Of a DNA stretch of 59,004 bases, positions 1 to 8,712 are shown piece after piece. Source of the DNA: Thioclava indica (GTDB taxonomy: Bacteria > Pseudomonadota > Alphaproteobacteria > Rhodobacterales > Rhodobacteraceae); contig NZ_AUNB01000017.1 in assembly GCF_000714545.1 (NCBI RefSeq), forward strand, positions 1-59,004. The letters are read 5' to 3'. Each line of letters begins with the position of its first letter. Positions within the stretch are counted from its first letter, which is position 1. Under the pieces are notes generated by a model that saw only the letters and a list, made by a program, of their open reading frames with translations, was not told the DNA's origin and ran no database searches. Made by a program: the position numbers and the translations under genes.

Positions 1-663
1 ATGATCCGAGGCCACGCGCGCCAGAGGCGTATCCAGCACCCCCGCACGCACGACAAGCAAGCCCGGTGCTGTGACGACCCTGTCCAGCCGCCCGAACGGT
101 GCGCGCGCGGGATAGCTTGCACCGGGGGCGTGGACGTGAAAGCCGGTCAGCGTCTCAAAGCCGCGCTCGTTGCGCCATTCGTTAAAGTCGCCAATCGCCA
201 GCGCGGGATGAGGGTGCGCGGCCCGCATCAGCTGCGCGATGCGCGTCCATTGCGCGCGCCGATCCGTGCGCCTTAAGCCCAGATGTGCCCCTACCAGCGT
301 GAACGGCCCGCCATTATCAGGGGCGATTTTCACCGCCAGCGCGCCGCGCGGCTCCAGACCAGGCAGGGTGATTGCCTCGACCCCCAGCACCCGCGTGCCG
401 CGCCGCACCAGCACGACCTGACCATGCCAGCCCAAACTGTCGGGGCCGGTGCGGGGCATATCGTGACGCTCGAAATCGGTCTCGGTGTCAATCAGCTTTT
501 GCGCCAGCGCGGCGGGGCGCGTGCCCATGCGGCGATCCACCTCTTGCAGCGCGATCACGTCGGCTTGCAGGGCGTTGATCACGGCGATGATGCGCTCGGG
601 ATCGCGCCGCCCATCCGAGCCGACGCATTTGTGCAGATTATATGAGGCGATACGAAGTGTCAT
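1..663 (-). CDS. Endonuclease/exonuclease/phosphatase family protein (C-terminus cut by window edge)
   Basis: The reverse strand reads open from an ATG at 663 to the window edge, giving 221 codons without a stop. The translation starts MTLRIASYNLHKCVGSDG and carries the marks of the EEP (DNase I-like, Mg-dependent phosphodiesterase) fold in order: the N-terminal YNLH, an LQEVD metal-binding motif near residue 45, an AIGDFNEW motif near residue 167, a following LDR, and ASDH at the truncated end, the start of the usual SDHxP catalytic motif. The substrate cannot be told; relatives include DNases, sphingomyelinase-like and inositol phosphatase-like enzymes. No signal peptide is visible. It reads in the same direction as selO, whose start lies 1.4 kb upstream, but selO ends 27 bp before this start, so the two could be co-transcribed. 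Confidence 0.85.
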   Translation of the reverse strand, partial: MTLRIASYNLHKCVGSDGRRDPERIIAVINALQADVIALQEVDRRMGTRPAALAQKLIDTETDFERHDMPRTGPDSLGWHGQVVLVRRGTRVLGVEAITLPGLEPRGALAVKIAPDNGGPFTLVGAHLGLRRTDRRAQWTRIAQLMRAAHPHPALAIGDFNEWRNERGFETLTGFHVHAPGASYPARAPFGRLDRVVTAPGLLVVRAGVLDTPLARVASDH

Positions 664-689
664 TTTATCAATACGTTACAAGTTAAATC

Positions 690-2120
690 TCAGGTGCCGC
701 AGAAGGTGCGCGAGACGCGTTCTTTAGGGCGTGGCGCGGTTTCATATTTCAGGAAACGCGCATCGGAGACAAACGGGTCCGCAAGGGCGGCGTTGAGATT
801 GTGAAAGGGGTCGTAGTCTCCGGCTAATGCAGCCTCGATCATCGCCTCCACCTGATGATTGCGCGCAATGCGTTGCGGGTTGGCGCGCGCCATTACGGCT
901 CGGGGATCAGGTTCATCTTGCAACCGTGCGCGCCAGTCCTCGGCCCATTGATCAAAGGCAAGGCTTTCGGTGAACTCAGTACGGGCTGCATCAGGATCGC
1001 GCCACAATGCGCTGAAAACACGCGTGAAATCGGCCTGCTCTGTCGCCATGCGTTCCAGCAGGGAATGGATCAGCGGCAGGTCGTCTTCGCTTGCATCGGC
1101 CAGCCCGATCTTGGCCCCGAACCGCTTCAGCCAAGCCGCCTGATAGATCGGAATAAAGCTGTCAACGGCGGCACTGGCGGCCTCAATCGCGGCGTCTTTC
1201 TCGCCCATCAGCGGCAGCAGGCTGGTGGCCAGTTGCGCGAGGTTCCAGATCGCGATTTGGGGTTGCTGGCCAAAGGCATAGCGCCCGAACTGGTCGATCG
1301 AGGAAAACACCTTGCGCGGATGGTATTCATCGAGAAAGGCGCAGGGGCCATAGTCAATCGTCTCACCGGAAATCGCCATATTATCGGTGTTCATCACGCC
1401 ATGCACGAAGCCAAACGACATCCACGCCGCGATCAGTTCGCCTTGCGCCGCCGCGACTGCGCGCAATAGGCCAAGTGGTCCGTCCGCGTCAGGATAATGG
1501 CGCGTTATCGCATAGTTACACAGCGTCTCTAATGCATCCGTATCGCCGCGCGCGGCGAAATACTGGAACGTGCCGACGCGCATATGGCTTGCCGCGACGC
1601 GCGTCAGAATTGCGCCGGGGCGCTGCCGGCCATCGCGCGACACGGTTGCGCCCGTGGTCACGGCAGCCAGCGCGCGGGTGGTGGGCACGCCAAGCGCGGC
1701 CATCGCCTCGGACAGCACGTATTCGCGCAGAACCGGCCCGATCCACGCCCGCCCATCCGAGCGCCCGCGTGAGAACGCCGTGCGCCCCGAGCCCTTGAGC
1801 GCGAGATCAAAGCGCGCCCCGTCCGGTGCCACGACCTCGCCTAGCAGTACCGCGCGCCCATCGCCAAGACGCGGCACGAAGCCGCCGAACTGGTGCCCCG
1901 CATAGGCCTGCGCAATCGGCTCGGCCCCCTCAGGCATCGCGTTGCCCGCCAGCATTGCCAGCCCCTCGGGGCCTGCCAGCCAATCGCCATCCAGCCCCAG
2001 CCGCGCCGCCAGATCCCGGTTCAACGCGACAAGCGCGGGGTCGGGCACCGGATCGGCGGGTTGGGGTTCGAAAAATCCGGCAGGCAGTCGGGCGTAGCTA
2101 TTGTCGAAACTGAGGGTCAT
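690..2120 (-). CDS. selO: Protein adenylyltransferase SelO (YdiU/UPF0061 family)
   Basis: This 476-residue protein belongs to the SelO pseudokinase family, which transfers AMP from ATP to Ser/Thr/Tyr of target proteins and is linked to redox stress. Visible family motifs: YAGHQFGGFVPRLGDGRA (about 73-90), the nucleotide-contact segment LALKGSGRTAFSRGRSDGRA with K109, LREYVLSEAMAALGVPTTRA (131-150), and FGFVHGVMNTDNM with D246/N247 followed by IDYGPCAFLD, where D256 is the metal-binding DFG-like Asp. The C-terminus ends in FCGT; the Cys sits where eukaryotic homologues carry selenocysteine. The length is normal for the alphaproteobacterial form. A purine-rich GGAG lies just upstream of the ATG. 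A short lipoprotein gene runs divergently from 2246. Confidence 0.93.
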   Translation of the reverse strand: MTLSFDNSYARLPAGFFEPQPADPVPDPALVALNRDLAARLGLDGDWLAGPEGLAMLAGNAMPEGAEPIAQAYAGHQFGGFVPRLGDGRAVLLGEVVAPDGARFDLALKGSGRTAFSRGRSDGRAWIGPVLREYVLSEAMAALGVPTTRALAAVTTGATVSRDGRQRPGAILTRVAASHMRVGTFQYFAARGDTDALETLCNYAITRHYPDADGPLGLLRAVAAAQGELIAAWMSFGFVHGVMNTDNMAISGETIDYGPCAFLDEYHPRKVFSSIDQFGRYAFGQQPQIAIWNLAQLATSLLPLMGEKDAAIEAASAAVDSFIPIYQAAWLKRFGAKIGLADASEDDLPLIHSLLERMATEQADFTRVFSALWRDPDAARTEFTESLAFDQWAEDWRARLQDEPDPRAVMARANPQRIARNHQVEAMIEAALAGDYDPFHNLNAALADPFVSDARFLKYETAPRPKERVSRTFCGT

Positions 2121-2245
2121 GCGCGCTCCTTTCTCCAGATATAGGTCGGGCGCGGGATGATCCCAATCCCTCTTTGCCCTGCCATGTCATCTTTAACCTT
2201 CCGTGCCCCGTCGCAAGGAACGGGGTTGCGTGCTAGGGTGGATGC

Positions 2246-2608
2246 ATGTCCCGTCGCACGCTCAAAAGGTTTCGCCAGATCACGCCGCCCCTTTTTGCGT
2301 CGCTGGTTCTGGCCGGTTGCACCGAAGCAAACCATATCGGCAACCCGCTGACGCTGCCCATTCGCGCCATAGCGTCGGGGGCCGAGAACGCGGCTTACAG
2401 CCACAAGCGCGGTGTTGTGAAAACGTGGATCACCCGGAATGAGGCGGGGATGCGGGCAGAGAGGTTTGACGGCCCCGTCACGCAATCCTTGCTGGAAACG
2501 CTGCCCGCTGCCGCCCGCAATCAAGCGCGCCAAGACCTGAAAGAGGCCGCCCCGCATGCCGATTTCCCCGAGCGCGCCACCGTAATCATCATGGTGCATC
2601 GCGACTGA
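2246..2608 (+). CDS. Small lipoprotein of unknown function
   Basis: The product is 120 residues. A basic N-terminus (MSRRTLKRFR) is followed by a hydrophobic stretch and a lipobox VLAG-C at about residues 21-25, so it is probably exported by Sec and lipidated at Cys25. The mature part is short, mixed charged and without a family that I recognise; it ends in a beta-like TVIIMVHRD. The first ATG of the pair at 2242/2246 is out of frame; AGGGTGG just upstream serves as ribosome-binding site for 2246. A longer open frame on the other strand (2117-2638) has no family features and is taken as a shadow. The gene is divergent from selO and convergent with the nucleoside hydrolase. Confidence 0.6.
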   Translation: MSRRTLKRFRQITPPLFASLVLAGCTEANHIGNPLTLPIRAIASGAENAAYSHKRGVVKTWITRNEAGMRAERFDGPVTQSLLETLPAAARNQARQDLKEAAPHADFPERATVIIMVHRD

Positions 2609-2634
2609 GCTGGACGGTGCCCGCCCGCGCGATC

Positions 2635-3570
2635 TCACAACCGCCCGATGCGTTCAACCAGCAGCGCGTAAAACCCCGCCGCGTCGATATCGCCGATGAA
2701 CAAAGCGTTGGGCGCACGGTCGGTGACGCGCCACCAATCGGCCACTGTCATGCCCATCGTTAACTCGGACTGGGTTTCGATCTCGACATTGATATGGCGC
2801 CCGGTGAACAGATCGGGGGCGAGCAGATAGGCGATCACGCAAGGGTCATGCAGCGGCGCGCCCTCGGATCCGTATTTCGCCATATCGAAGCGCTCGAAGA
2901 AATCGGTCCAGCTTGCAACCGCGTGCCCCACCTGCGTGCCCATCGCGCGAAACGCCTCGACACGGGCGCGCGAGGTCAGCGCCTTATGCGTCACATCCAG
3001 CGGCATCACCACAATCGGAACGCCTGATTTAAACACGATGTCAGCGGCTTGTGGGTCGACGTGAATATTGAATTCTGCCGCTGGCGTGGTGTTGCCGACC
3101 TCGAAATAAGCCCCGCCCATCAGCACGATCTCGGCCACGCGGTCCTTGATGTCGGGGGCGCGTTCAAAGGCGGTCGCGATATTGGTCAGCGGTCCAAGCG
3201 GGCATAATGTGACCGTGCCTGCAGGGGCCTCGCGCAGGGTCTCGATCAGGAAATCGACGGCGTGTTGATCTTGCAATGCCATCGCAGGCTCGGGCAGTTC
3301 GATCCCGTCCAACCCGCTTTTGCCATGCACATTTTCGGCGGTGACCAACATGCGCGCCATCGGGCGATCACAGCCGGCAAAGACGCGCATATCGGGCCGC
3401 CCGGCCAGTTCGCACACCTTGCGCGCATTCAGCGAAGTCAGCGCCAGCGGCACATTGCCCGCCACGCAGGTAATGCCAAGCACCTCCAGCTCGGGGCTGG
3501 CCAGTGCCAGCAAAATAGCGACCGCGTCGTCTTGGCCGGGATCGGTGTCGATGATGATCTTGCGCGTCAT
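2635..3570 (-). CDS. Inosine-uridine preferring nucleoside hydrolase (IunH family)
   Basis: A nucleoside hydrolase cleaves the N-glycosidic bond of purine or pyrimidine ribonucleosides for salvage. The 311-residue product begins MTRKIIIDTDPGQDDAVA, where D8, D10, D14 and D15 form the family's calcium/ribose-binding cluster; further hallmarks are CPLGPLTN (123-130), EFNIHVDPQAA (N168) and HDPCVIAYLL with H241/D242 completing the Ca site. The start at 3570 is preferred over the upstream ATG at 3663 because GAGAGG sits 7 nt before it and the family N-terminus begins there. It is cytoplasmic. The gene stands alone, divergent from the gene at 3711. Which nucleoside it prefers cannot be read from sequence. 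Confidence 0.93.
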   Translation of the reverse strand: MTRKIIIDTDPGQDDAVAILLALASPELEVLGITCVAGNVPLALTSLNARKVCELAGRPDMRVFAGCDRPMARMLVTAENVHGKSGLDGIELPEPAMALQDQHAVDFLIETLREAPAGTVTLCPLGPLTNIATAFERAPDIKDRVAEIVLMGGAYFEVGNTTPAAEFNIHVDPQAADIVFKSGVPIVVMPLDVTHKALTSRARVEAFRAMGTQVGHAVASWTDFFERFDMAKYGSEGAPLHDPCVIAYLLAPDLFTGRHINVEIETQSELTMGMTVADWWRVTDRAPNALFIGDIDAAGFYALLVERIGRL

Positions 3571-3710
3571 GATGTCCCTCTCGATTTCGCGCCAAGATGG
3601 GACAGGGCGCGGGCGTTGTCCATCCGCCGTGAAAGCAACCTTAAGGGGGCACGTTTTCGCCATATTGCGCCGCTAATTTTAAAGCCAACCAGACAAACTG
3701 GAGGCAGAGC

Positions 3711-4487
3711 ATGACCCGTCGCCATCATCTTTTCATCGCATCCCCCGCCTCGGGCGCGCTCGGGGCGCATGTTGCGCGCACCTTGGCAAGCGGGCAGAAA
3801 GACCTGGCCAAAGCGGGCTATGGCGCGGCCGTGCTGGGGCCGCACCGGAGCGGGCAGATTCATCTGGACGCTGCGCTGATTGGTCAGGCGGAATGCGGGC
3901 TGTTTCACTTCTTTGGCGATGCGCGCGCGCGGGCGACGCGGTTTGCGCAGCGGCTAAGCGCGCCGGTTGGGCGTGTCGTGATCCAGACCCTGCCTTACGA
4001 TCAATATTACCCGATGATGTGGCGCCAACTGGCCGTGACGCGCGCGCTCAATCCCTTTGCGGGGGCGACAACGCGGTTGGTCGAACGTCCGCGCGGTTGG
4101 GCGCAGGTTATCGAGGATCTGCATGCCGCGCTACAGCCGCAAGAGATCGTTGTGCTGCCCGCGCCCGTTCTTGTCGATGAGGCGCTGGCCGCCCTCGTTC
4201 CCGGCGCGCGCCTTGATGCGCGCACGCCCGCGCTGGCTGATCACTCCGATAGCGAAATTGCTATGATGCAGCGCTTGTTGCGCGCCAATGTCACACTGGC
4301 CCCGCAGCAGATGCACCGCCTCAGCAAGTTTCACGCCCGCCAACCCCAAGGCGCGCCGCTGGCCGGGTTTGACGTGCTGGAGACGATGAAACTGCGCCAA
4401 CGTTATAGCTGCGATATGGACCAGATCGCCGCGATGGCGCGCACGCGCATCGGCGCCGATCTGGAGTTTGCAATCGCTGCGCAATAA
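3711..4487 (+). CDS. Conserved-looking cytoplasmic protein of unknown function, 258 aa
   Basis: I do not recognise this protein. It starts at an ATG preceded by GGAGG at good spacing, has the codon use of its neighbours, and has no signal peptide or membrane segment. The N-terminus (HHLFIASPASGALGAHVARTL) looks like a beta strand and glycine-containing loop of a Rossmann-like or sulfotransferase-like alpha/beta fold. A central part has LFHFFGDARARATRF and QTLPYDQYYPMMWRQLAVT, and the C-terminal third resembles a helix rich in Met and Gln. The pattern of a nucleotide-like N-terminal loop plus a basic RFAQRLS stretch would suit a sulfotransferase-like protein, but there is no clear PAPS motif. 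It is convergent with the iron-binding protein gene, 6 bp away. Confidence 0.6.
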   Translation: MTRRHHLFIASPASGALGAHVARTLASGQKDLAKAGYGAAVLGPHRSGQIHLDAALIGQAECGLFHFFGDARARATRFAQRLSAPVGRVVIQTLPYDQYYPMMWRQLAVTRALNPFAGATTRLVERPRGWAQVIEDLHAALQPQEIVVLPAPVLVDEALAALVPGARLDARTPALADHSDSEIAMMQRLLRANVTLAPQQMHRLSKFHARQPQGAPLAGFDVLETMKLRQRYSCDMDQIAAMARTRIGADLEFAIAAQ

Positions 4488-4493
4488 CGCGCT

Positions 4494-5504
4494 TTAGCCG
4501 TCGAAATCGACCTGATCGATCAGTTTCAGCGCGGCGGGACGAAGCTGCGCGATCTCTTCAAGCGACAGGGTATCGGGGGTCAATTCGCCCCAGCTTGCCA
4601 CCAGATCCGAGCGTTTCACATCAGCCTTGACCGGGAATTCGTGATTGGTCTCGGCATAGATCTCCTGCGCTGCGTCCGAGACCAGAAATTCCATCAATTT
4701 CAACGCGTCGGCCTTATTCGGCGCGGATTGCGTCATCGCCACGCCCGAGATGTTGACATGCGTGCCACCGCCCTCAAACACCGGGAATTCAAGGCGCACC
4801 GCGTTGGCCCATTCCTGCTGTTCGGGATCGGCCAGCATCTGGCCCATGTAATAGGTATTGCCCAGCGAGATATCGCATTCGCCTGCCCAGATCGACTTGA
4901 CCTGCGCGCGATCATTGCCCTCGGGCTTCTTGGCGAGATTGGCCTTGAGGCCTTCGAGCCAAGTCTTGGTCGCCTCCTCGCCGTGATGGGCCAGATAGGC
5001 CGCGGTGAGGGCGACGTTGTAATCATTGGTGAAAGAGCGGGTGCAGATCCGGCCCTTCCATTTCGGATCGGCGAGATCCTCATAGGTGGTCACCTCGCCC
5101 GGCGCGACGCGATCCTTCGAGGCATAGACGATGCGCGCCCGCGTGCTCAGCGCGAACCACTGGTTGTTCGGATCGCGCAGATTGGCGGGGATTGCCGCGA
5201 TCAGGACAGGGTCGTCGACGGGCTGGGTCACGCCCGCATCCACCACCTCTTTGACGCGCGCGATATCGACCGTCAGCACCAGATCGGCGGGGCTGCGTTT
5301 GCCCTCGGCGCGCAGGCGTTCCAGCATGCCCTTATCAACGAAGGCGGTGTTCACCTTGATGCCGGTTTGCGCGGTGAAGGCGTCAAACAGCGGGGCGATC
5401 AGCTCGGGTTGGCGATGCGAATAGACGTTCACATCTGCCAGCGCGGGGCTGGCGATCAGGGCAGCCAAAGGCAGGGTCAAAGTCAGGGGTAGGGGCGTTT
5501 TCAT
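4494..5504 (-). CDS. Periplasmic Fe(III)-binding protein of an iron ABC transporter (FbpA/FutA type)
   Basis: The 336-residue precursor has a Sec signal peptide (residues 1-23, cleavage after SPALA) and then DVNVYSHRQPELIAPLFDAFTAQTG, the typical start of class-F ferric-binding proteins. Y28 and the pair Y218-Y219 (in GNTYYMGQ) are the expected iron ligands; C154 and C210 could form a disulfide. It would deliver ferric iron to an FbpB permease and FbpC ATPase, but neither is next to it: the flanking genes are an unknown protein and an ABC-F ATPase, so it is an orphan binding protein. A GGAGAGAG ribosome-binding site precedes the ATG. I saw no convincing Fur/RirA/Irr box in the 165 bp upstream. 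Confidence 0.93.
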   Translation of the reverse strand: MKTPLPLTLTLPLAALIASPALADVNVYSHRQPELIAPLFDAFTAQTGIKVNTAFVDKGMLERLRAEGKRSPADLVLTVDIARVKEVVDAGVTQPVDDPVLIAAIPANLRDPNNQWFALSTRARIVYASKDRVAPGEVTTYEDLADPKWKGRICTRSFTNDYNVALTAAYLAHHGEEATKTWLEGLKANLAKKPEGNDRAQVKSIWAGECDISLGNTYYMGQMLADPEQQEWANAVRLEFPVFEGGGTHVNISGVAMTQSAPNKADALKLMEFLVSDAAQEIYAETNHEFPVKADVKRSDLVASWGELTPDTLSLEEIAQLRPAALKLIDQVDFDG

Positions 5505-5601
5505 GTCTCTCTCCTGTGACGTGGTTCGCGGTCAGAGGTAAAAGGCGATCACGGTTTCGTCAATAGTTGAGCGAAACAATCGGAAATAAATTTTGGATAC
5601 G

Positions 5602-5635
5602 AAAAAACGCCCGGCGCGCAAGGGGCGTCGGGCGT
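5602..5635 (-). terminator. Rho-independent terminator of the ABC-F gene
   Basis: Reading the reverse strand, a stem with arms of about 11 bp (ACGCCCG-A-CGC against GCG-C-CGGGCGT, with one internal A/C mismatch) and a 7-nt loop is followed directly by six T residues. It lies 35-68 bp after the ABC-F stop codon and before the promoter region of the iron-binding protein gene. Confidence 0.85.
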
Positions 5636-5669
5636 GAACTGGTGTTTTGAAGGCAAGGCGGCTGCGCGG

Positions 5670-7559
5670 TCAGCTTTTCTCCGCTGCCTCGAAGTTTTCC
5701 AGCGCTTCAAGCCATAGCGCCTCGGCGCGGGTCATCGCGGTGCGCAGCTCGGCGTGTTTCTTTGACCAACGCTCGGCCTCGGCTGCGCGGGCGGTGGCGT
5801 AAAGCTTGGGATCGGCCATGATCGCGTCCAGCTTTTCCATCATCTCGGCTAGCTTGGCCACGCGCGCCTCGCTTTCGCGCAGCGCCTTTTTCAGGTTTTG
5901 ACGTGCATCGCGCGCGGGCTTTGGCGCGCTTGGCGTGGGCGCTGCGGCGGGCGTGGCTTTCTGCGTCTGTTTGGCCGGTTTCTGTTTGCCTGCCGGGGCG
6001 GGCGGGGCCAGCAATTCGGCGCGATAGCTGTCAAGATCGCCACTATAAGGTGCGACGCCGCCATCTTTGACCAGCCACAGCCGATCCGCCACCAAGCTAA
6101 GCAAATGCATGTCGTGGCTGACCAAAATCACCGCGCCGGAATATTCGGTCAACGCCGAGACCAGCGCCTCGCGGCTTTCGATATCAAGGTGGTTGGTCGG
6201 CTCGTCCAAAATCAGCAGATGGGGCGCATCAAGCGTCGCCAGCAGCAGCGACAGCCGCGCCTTTTGCCCGCCCGAGAGCTTGCCCACGGCGGTTTCCGCC
6301 TGATCGGCGCGCAGACCAAAGCCCGCCAGCCGCGCGCGCAGTTTCGCTTGCGCCTCATCCGGGCGCTGGCTGCGCAGGTGCTGCAGGGGCGTTTCATCAA
6401 GATGCAACTCGTCCACCTGATGCTGCGCGAAATAGCCGATGCGCAGCTTGGACGACCGGGTGATCTTGCCCTCCATCGCCGTCAGCTTATCGGCCAGAAA
6501 TTTAGAAAGCGTTGATTTGCCCTCGCCATTGCGCCCGAGCAGCGCGATGCGGTCGTCCTGATCGATGCGCAGATCCAGCCGCTTGAGGATCGCAGGGCCA
6601 CCATAGCCGACCGCCGCGCCCTCCATCGTGATGATCGGCGGGCTCAGCTGTTCGGGCTCGGGGAAGCTGAACACCTGTTGCGCGGCTTCTTCGGGCGCGG
6701 TGATCGGCACCATCTTTTCGAGCATCTTCACGCGGGCTTGGGCCTGTTTGGCCTTGCTGGCCTTGGCGCGAAAGCGATCCACGAAGCTTTGCAGATGGGC
6801 GCGCCGGGTGTCTTGTTTCTTGGCCTGTGCGGCTTGGGCCTCACGGCGAAGCGCACGGGTGCGCGCAAACGTGTCATAGCCGCCCTGATACAGCGTGAGC
6901 TGGCGCTCTTCGAGATGCAGGATCGCGCCGACCGCGCGGTTGAGCAAATCGCGGTCGTGCGAAATCACGATGACGGTGTGGGGGTAGCGGGCGAGATATT
7001 GCTCCAGCCAAAGCGCACCTTCCAGATCGAGATAGTTCGTCGGTTCGTCCAGTAGCAGCAGGTCAGGCTGGGCAAACAGCACCCCCGCCAGCGCCACGCG
7101 CATCCGCCAACCGCCCGAGAAATCGGAACAGGGGCGGGCCTGGGCCTCGTTGTCAAAGCCAAGACCGCGCAGGATCGAACTGGCGCGCGCCTCACCCGAC
7201 CACGCGTCAATATCGACCAGACGGGTCTGGATATCGGCGATGCGATGAGCGTCGGTGGCGGTTTCGGATTCCGCCAGAAGGCTGGCGCGTTCCTCATCTG
7301 CTGCAAGAACCGTATCGAGCAGCGAGGTTGAGGATGAGGGCACTTCCTGCGCCACACCGCCAACCTTGGCACGCGAGGGCAGGGTGATTTCCCCGCCATC
7401 CAGCGTCAACTCGCCCCGGATCAGGCGAAACAGCGTGGTTTTGCCCGCGCCATTTGGCCCGACAAGGCCGACCTTATGGCCCTCGGGGATGGTGGCAGAG
7501 GCGCCTGCAAACAGCGGGCGGCCTTCGATCGAATAGGATATATCTTTGATGCGCAACAT
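5670..7559 (-). CDS. ABC-F family ATPase (YheS/Uup-like, two nucleotide-binding domains)
   Basis: The 629-residue protein has two ABC domains and no membrane segment, as in ABC-F translation factors that bind the ribosomal E site. First domain: Walker A GPNGAGKTT (34-42), signature FSGGWRMRVALAG (147-159), Walker B LLLLDEPTN (167-175). A charged linker at about 230-290 (the P-site tRNA interaction motif) follows. Second domain: Walker A GRNGEGKST (342-350), signature KLSGGQKARLS (427-437), Walker B LLILDEPTNHLD. The C-terminus has an Ala/Pro/Lys-rich tether (515-560) and a coiled coil (about 565-629). The start at 7559 has GGGAGG 5 nt before it and matches the family N-terminus; the upstream ATG at 7688 lacks this. 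It is divergent from ndk. Confidence 0.93.
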   Translation of the reverse strand: MLRIKDISYSIEGRPLFAGASATIPEGHKVGLVGPNGAGKTTLFRLIRGELTLDGGEITLPSRAKVGGVAQEVPSSSTSLLDTVLAADEERASLLAESETATDAHRIADIQTRLVDIDAWSGEARASSILRGLGFDNEAQARPCSDFSGGWRMRVALAGVLFAQPDLLLLDEPTNYLDLEGALWLEQYLARYPHTVIVISHDRDLLNRAVGAILHLEERQLTLYQGGYDTFARTRALRREAQAAQAKKQDTRRAHLQSFVDRFRAKASKAKQAQARVKMLEKMVPITAPEEAAQQVFSFPEPEQLSPPIITMEGAAVGYGGPAILKRLDLRIDQDDRIALLGRNGEGKSTLSKFLADKLTAMEGKITRSSKLRIGYFAQHQVDELHLDETPLQHLRSQRPDEAQAKLRARLAGFGLRADQAETAVGKLSGGQKARLSLLLATLDAPHLLILDEPTNHLDIESREALVSALTEYSGAVILVSHDMHLLSLVADRLWLVKDGGVAPYSGDLDSYRAELLAPPAPAGKQKPAKQTQKATPAAAPTPSAPKPARDARQNLKKALRESEARVAKLAEMMEKLDAIMADPKLYATARAAEAERWSKKHAELRTAMTRAEALWLEALENFEAAEKS

Positions 7560-7790
7560 GCGCCCTCCCTTGCAGCAGGCGGGCGGGCGCGTCAATCGGC
7601 GCTGCGCGGATGGGGCGAATTTGTTGCCCATAAAAGGCGTGCGCCCCTTCATCAAATCGCAACGAAGCTGTGCCATATCGGGGCGCAACAGACGCGTGAG
7701 GGCTTTTCAAGTCTTAAGCTGCATGATAGCAGGCGCGTGATATTCAGGACCGGATCGACCGGCCAAGAAGCATGAAAGAAAGGGTCTCAC

Positions 7791-8213
7791 ATGGCCATCG
7801 AACGCACGTTCAGCATCATCAAGCCCGATGCAACCAAGCGCAACCTCACCGGTAAAATCAACGCCAAGTTTGAGGAAGCGGGTCTGCGCATCGTCGCGCA
7901 AAAACGCATCCAGATGACGTTGGAACAAGCCGGTCAGTTCTACGCAGTCCACAAAGAGCGCCCGTTTTATGGCGAACTGTGCGAGTTCATGGTCTCCGAG
8001 CCGGTCGTCGTGCAGGTGCTTGAGGGCGAAGGCGCGATCCTGAAAAACCGCGAAGTGATGGGCGCGACCAACCCCGCCGACGCCGAAGACGGCACGATCC
8101 GCAAGGAATTCGCCCTGTCGGTTGGTGAGAACTCGGTGCACGGCTCGGACGCGCCCGAAACCGCGGCAGAAGAAATCGCTTTCTTCTTCTCGGGTCTCGA
8201 AATCGTCGGCTAA
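7791..8213 (+). CDS. ndk: Nucleoside diphosphate kinase
   Basis: Ndk balances nucleoside triphosphate pools by moving the gamma phosphate of ATP to other NDPs through a phosphohistidine. The 140-residue sequence is full length and textbook: [14 protein letters not shown] with K11, the [13 protein letters not shown] segment (86-98), and the active-site motif NSVHGSDA with H117 as phosphorylated residue. AAAGAAAGGG upstream gives a ribosome-binding site. The gene is monocistronic: it runs away from the ABC-F gene and towards a TfoX-domain gene whose stop codon begins at the very next base after the ndk stop. Confidence 0.98.
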   Translation: MAIERTFSIIKPDATKRNLTGKINAKFEEAGLRIVAQKRIQMTLEQAGQFYAVHKERPFYGELCEFMVSEPVVVQVLEGEGAILKNREVMGATNPADAEDGTIRKEFALSVGENSVHGSDAPETAAEEIAFFFSGLEIVG

Positions 8214-8561
8214 TCAGCGTTTTTCGCGCAAACCAATCTCATCAAGGGCCGCATCCAATCGGGTGCGGCCTTTGTCTGTTGCGGGTGGGTCGGTTTTCAC
8301 CTCGGCGCAGAGCGCGTCAAAGGATTTGCGCAGCTTTGCTTTCTCCGCGCCCCGGCAATCGTTCCAAGGGCGACCTTGCAACGCCATATGCAGCGCGTAA
8401 TAGCTGATGAAATGTGCGTAATTGCCCACCGCTAACCAGGCGCGATAGGCCTCATGGGCACCAAGCGCGCGCAACTGCTGCGCGCTGGTGATACCGGCAC
8501 GGGCAAAGCCCTGCTCACTGGCAGGGCCAAGACCGGAAATTGAGGTAATCTCGTCACTCAT
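8214..8561 (-). CDS. TfoX C-terminal (helix-hairpin-helix-like) domain protein
   Basis: The product of 115 residues starts MSDEITSISGLGPASEQGFARAGITSAQQLRALGAHEAYRAW, a clear TfoX C-terminal domain with the I-x-x-L-G-P helix-hairpin-helix-like turn. In gamma-proteobacteria TfoX/Sxy regulates competence, but its N-terminal domain is absent here, so this stand-alone domain has no assigned job. The start at 8561 is chosen because the domain begins there and AGGTG precedes it; the longer frame to 8642 adds a non-conserved Cys/Pro-rich stretch. Its final 25 codons overlap, on the other strand, a hairpin that looks like the ndk terminator. Confidence 0.8.
   Translation of the reverse strand: MSDEITSISGLGPASEQGFARAGITSAQQLRALGAHEAYRAWLAVGNYAHFISYYALHMALQGRPWNDCRGAEKAKLRKSFDALCAEVKTDPPATDKGRTRLDAALDEIGLREKR
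8247..8280 (+). terminator. Probable ndk terminator inside the convergent TfoX-domain gene
   Basis: On the forward strand, 34 bp after the ndk stop, GGCCGCATCC (8247-8256) pairs with GGGTGCGGCC (8261-8270) around an AATC loop, with one G-U wobble, and is followed by TTTGTCTGTT. The T-run is broken, so efficiency is uncertain. The stem lies in the C-terminal coding part of the opposite gene (KGRTRLDAALDE). Confidence 0.65.
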
Positions 8562-8712
8562 CTGACACCTGCACGCAATCGCGAGGGGGGTAGAGTGACG
8601 TGCGGCGCAAGATTGCGCAAGTCTGTCCGGAAAGAGGGGCAAGATTGCGAAAAATAGCGTCGCTCAGGGCAGGCGACTCGCGCCCCCGTGAGGACGCGTC
8701 GCCAAGGCGATC

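Noticed and set aside
2117-2638. Long open frame on the reverse strand opposite the lipoprotein gene
   Set aside because: It has no domain, signal or start context, and the forward frame has a lipobox and a ribosome-binding site.
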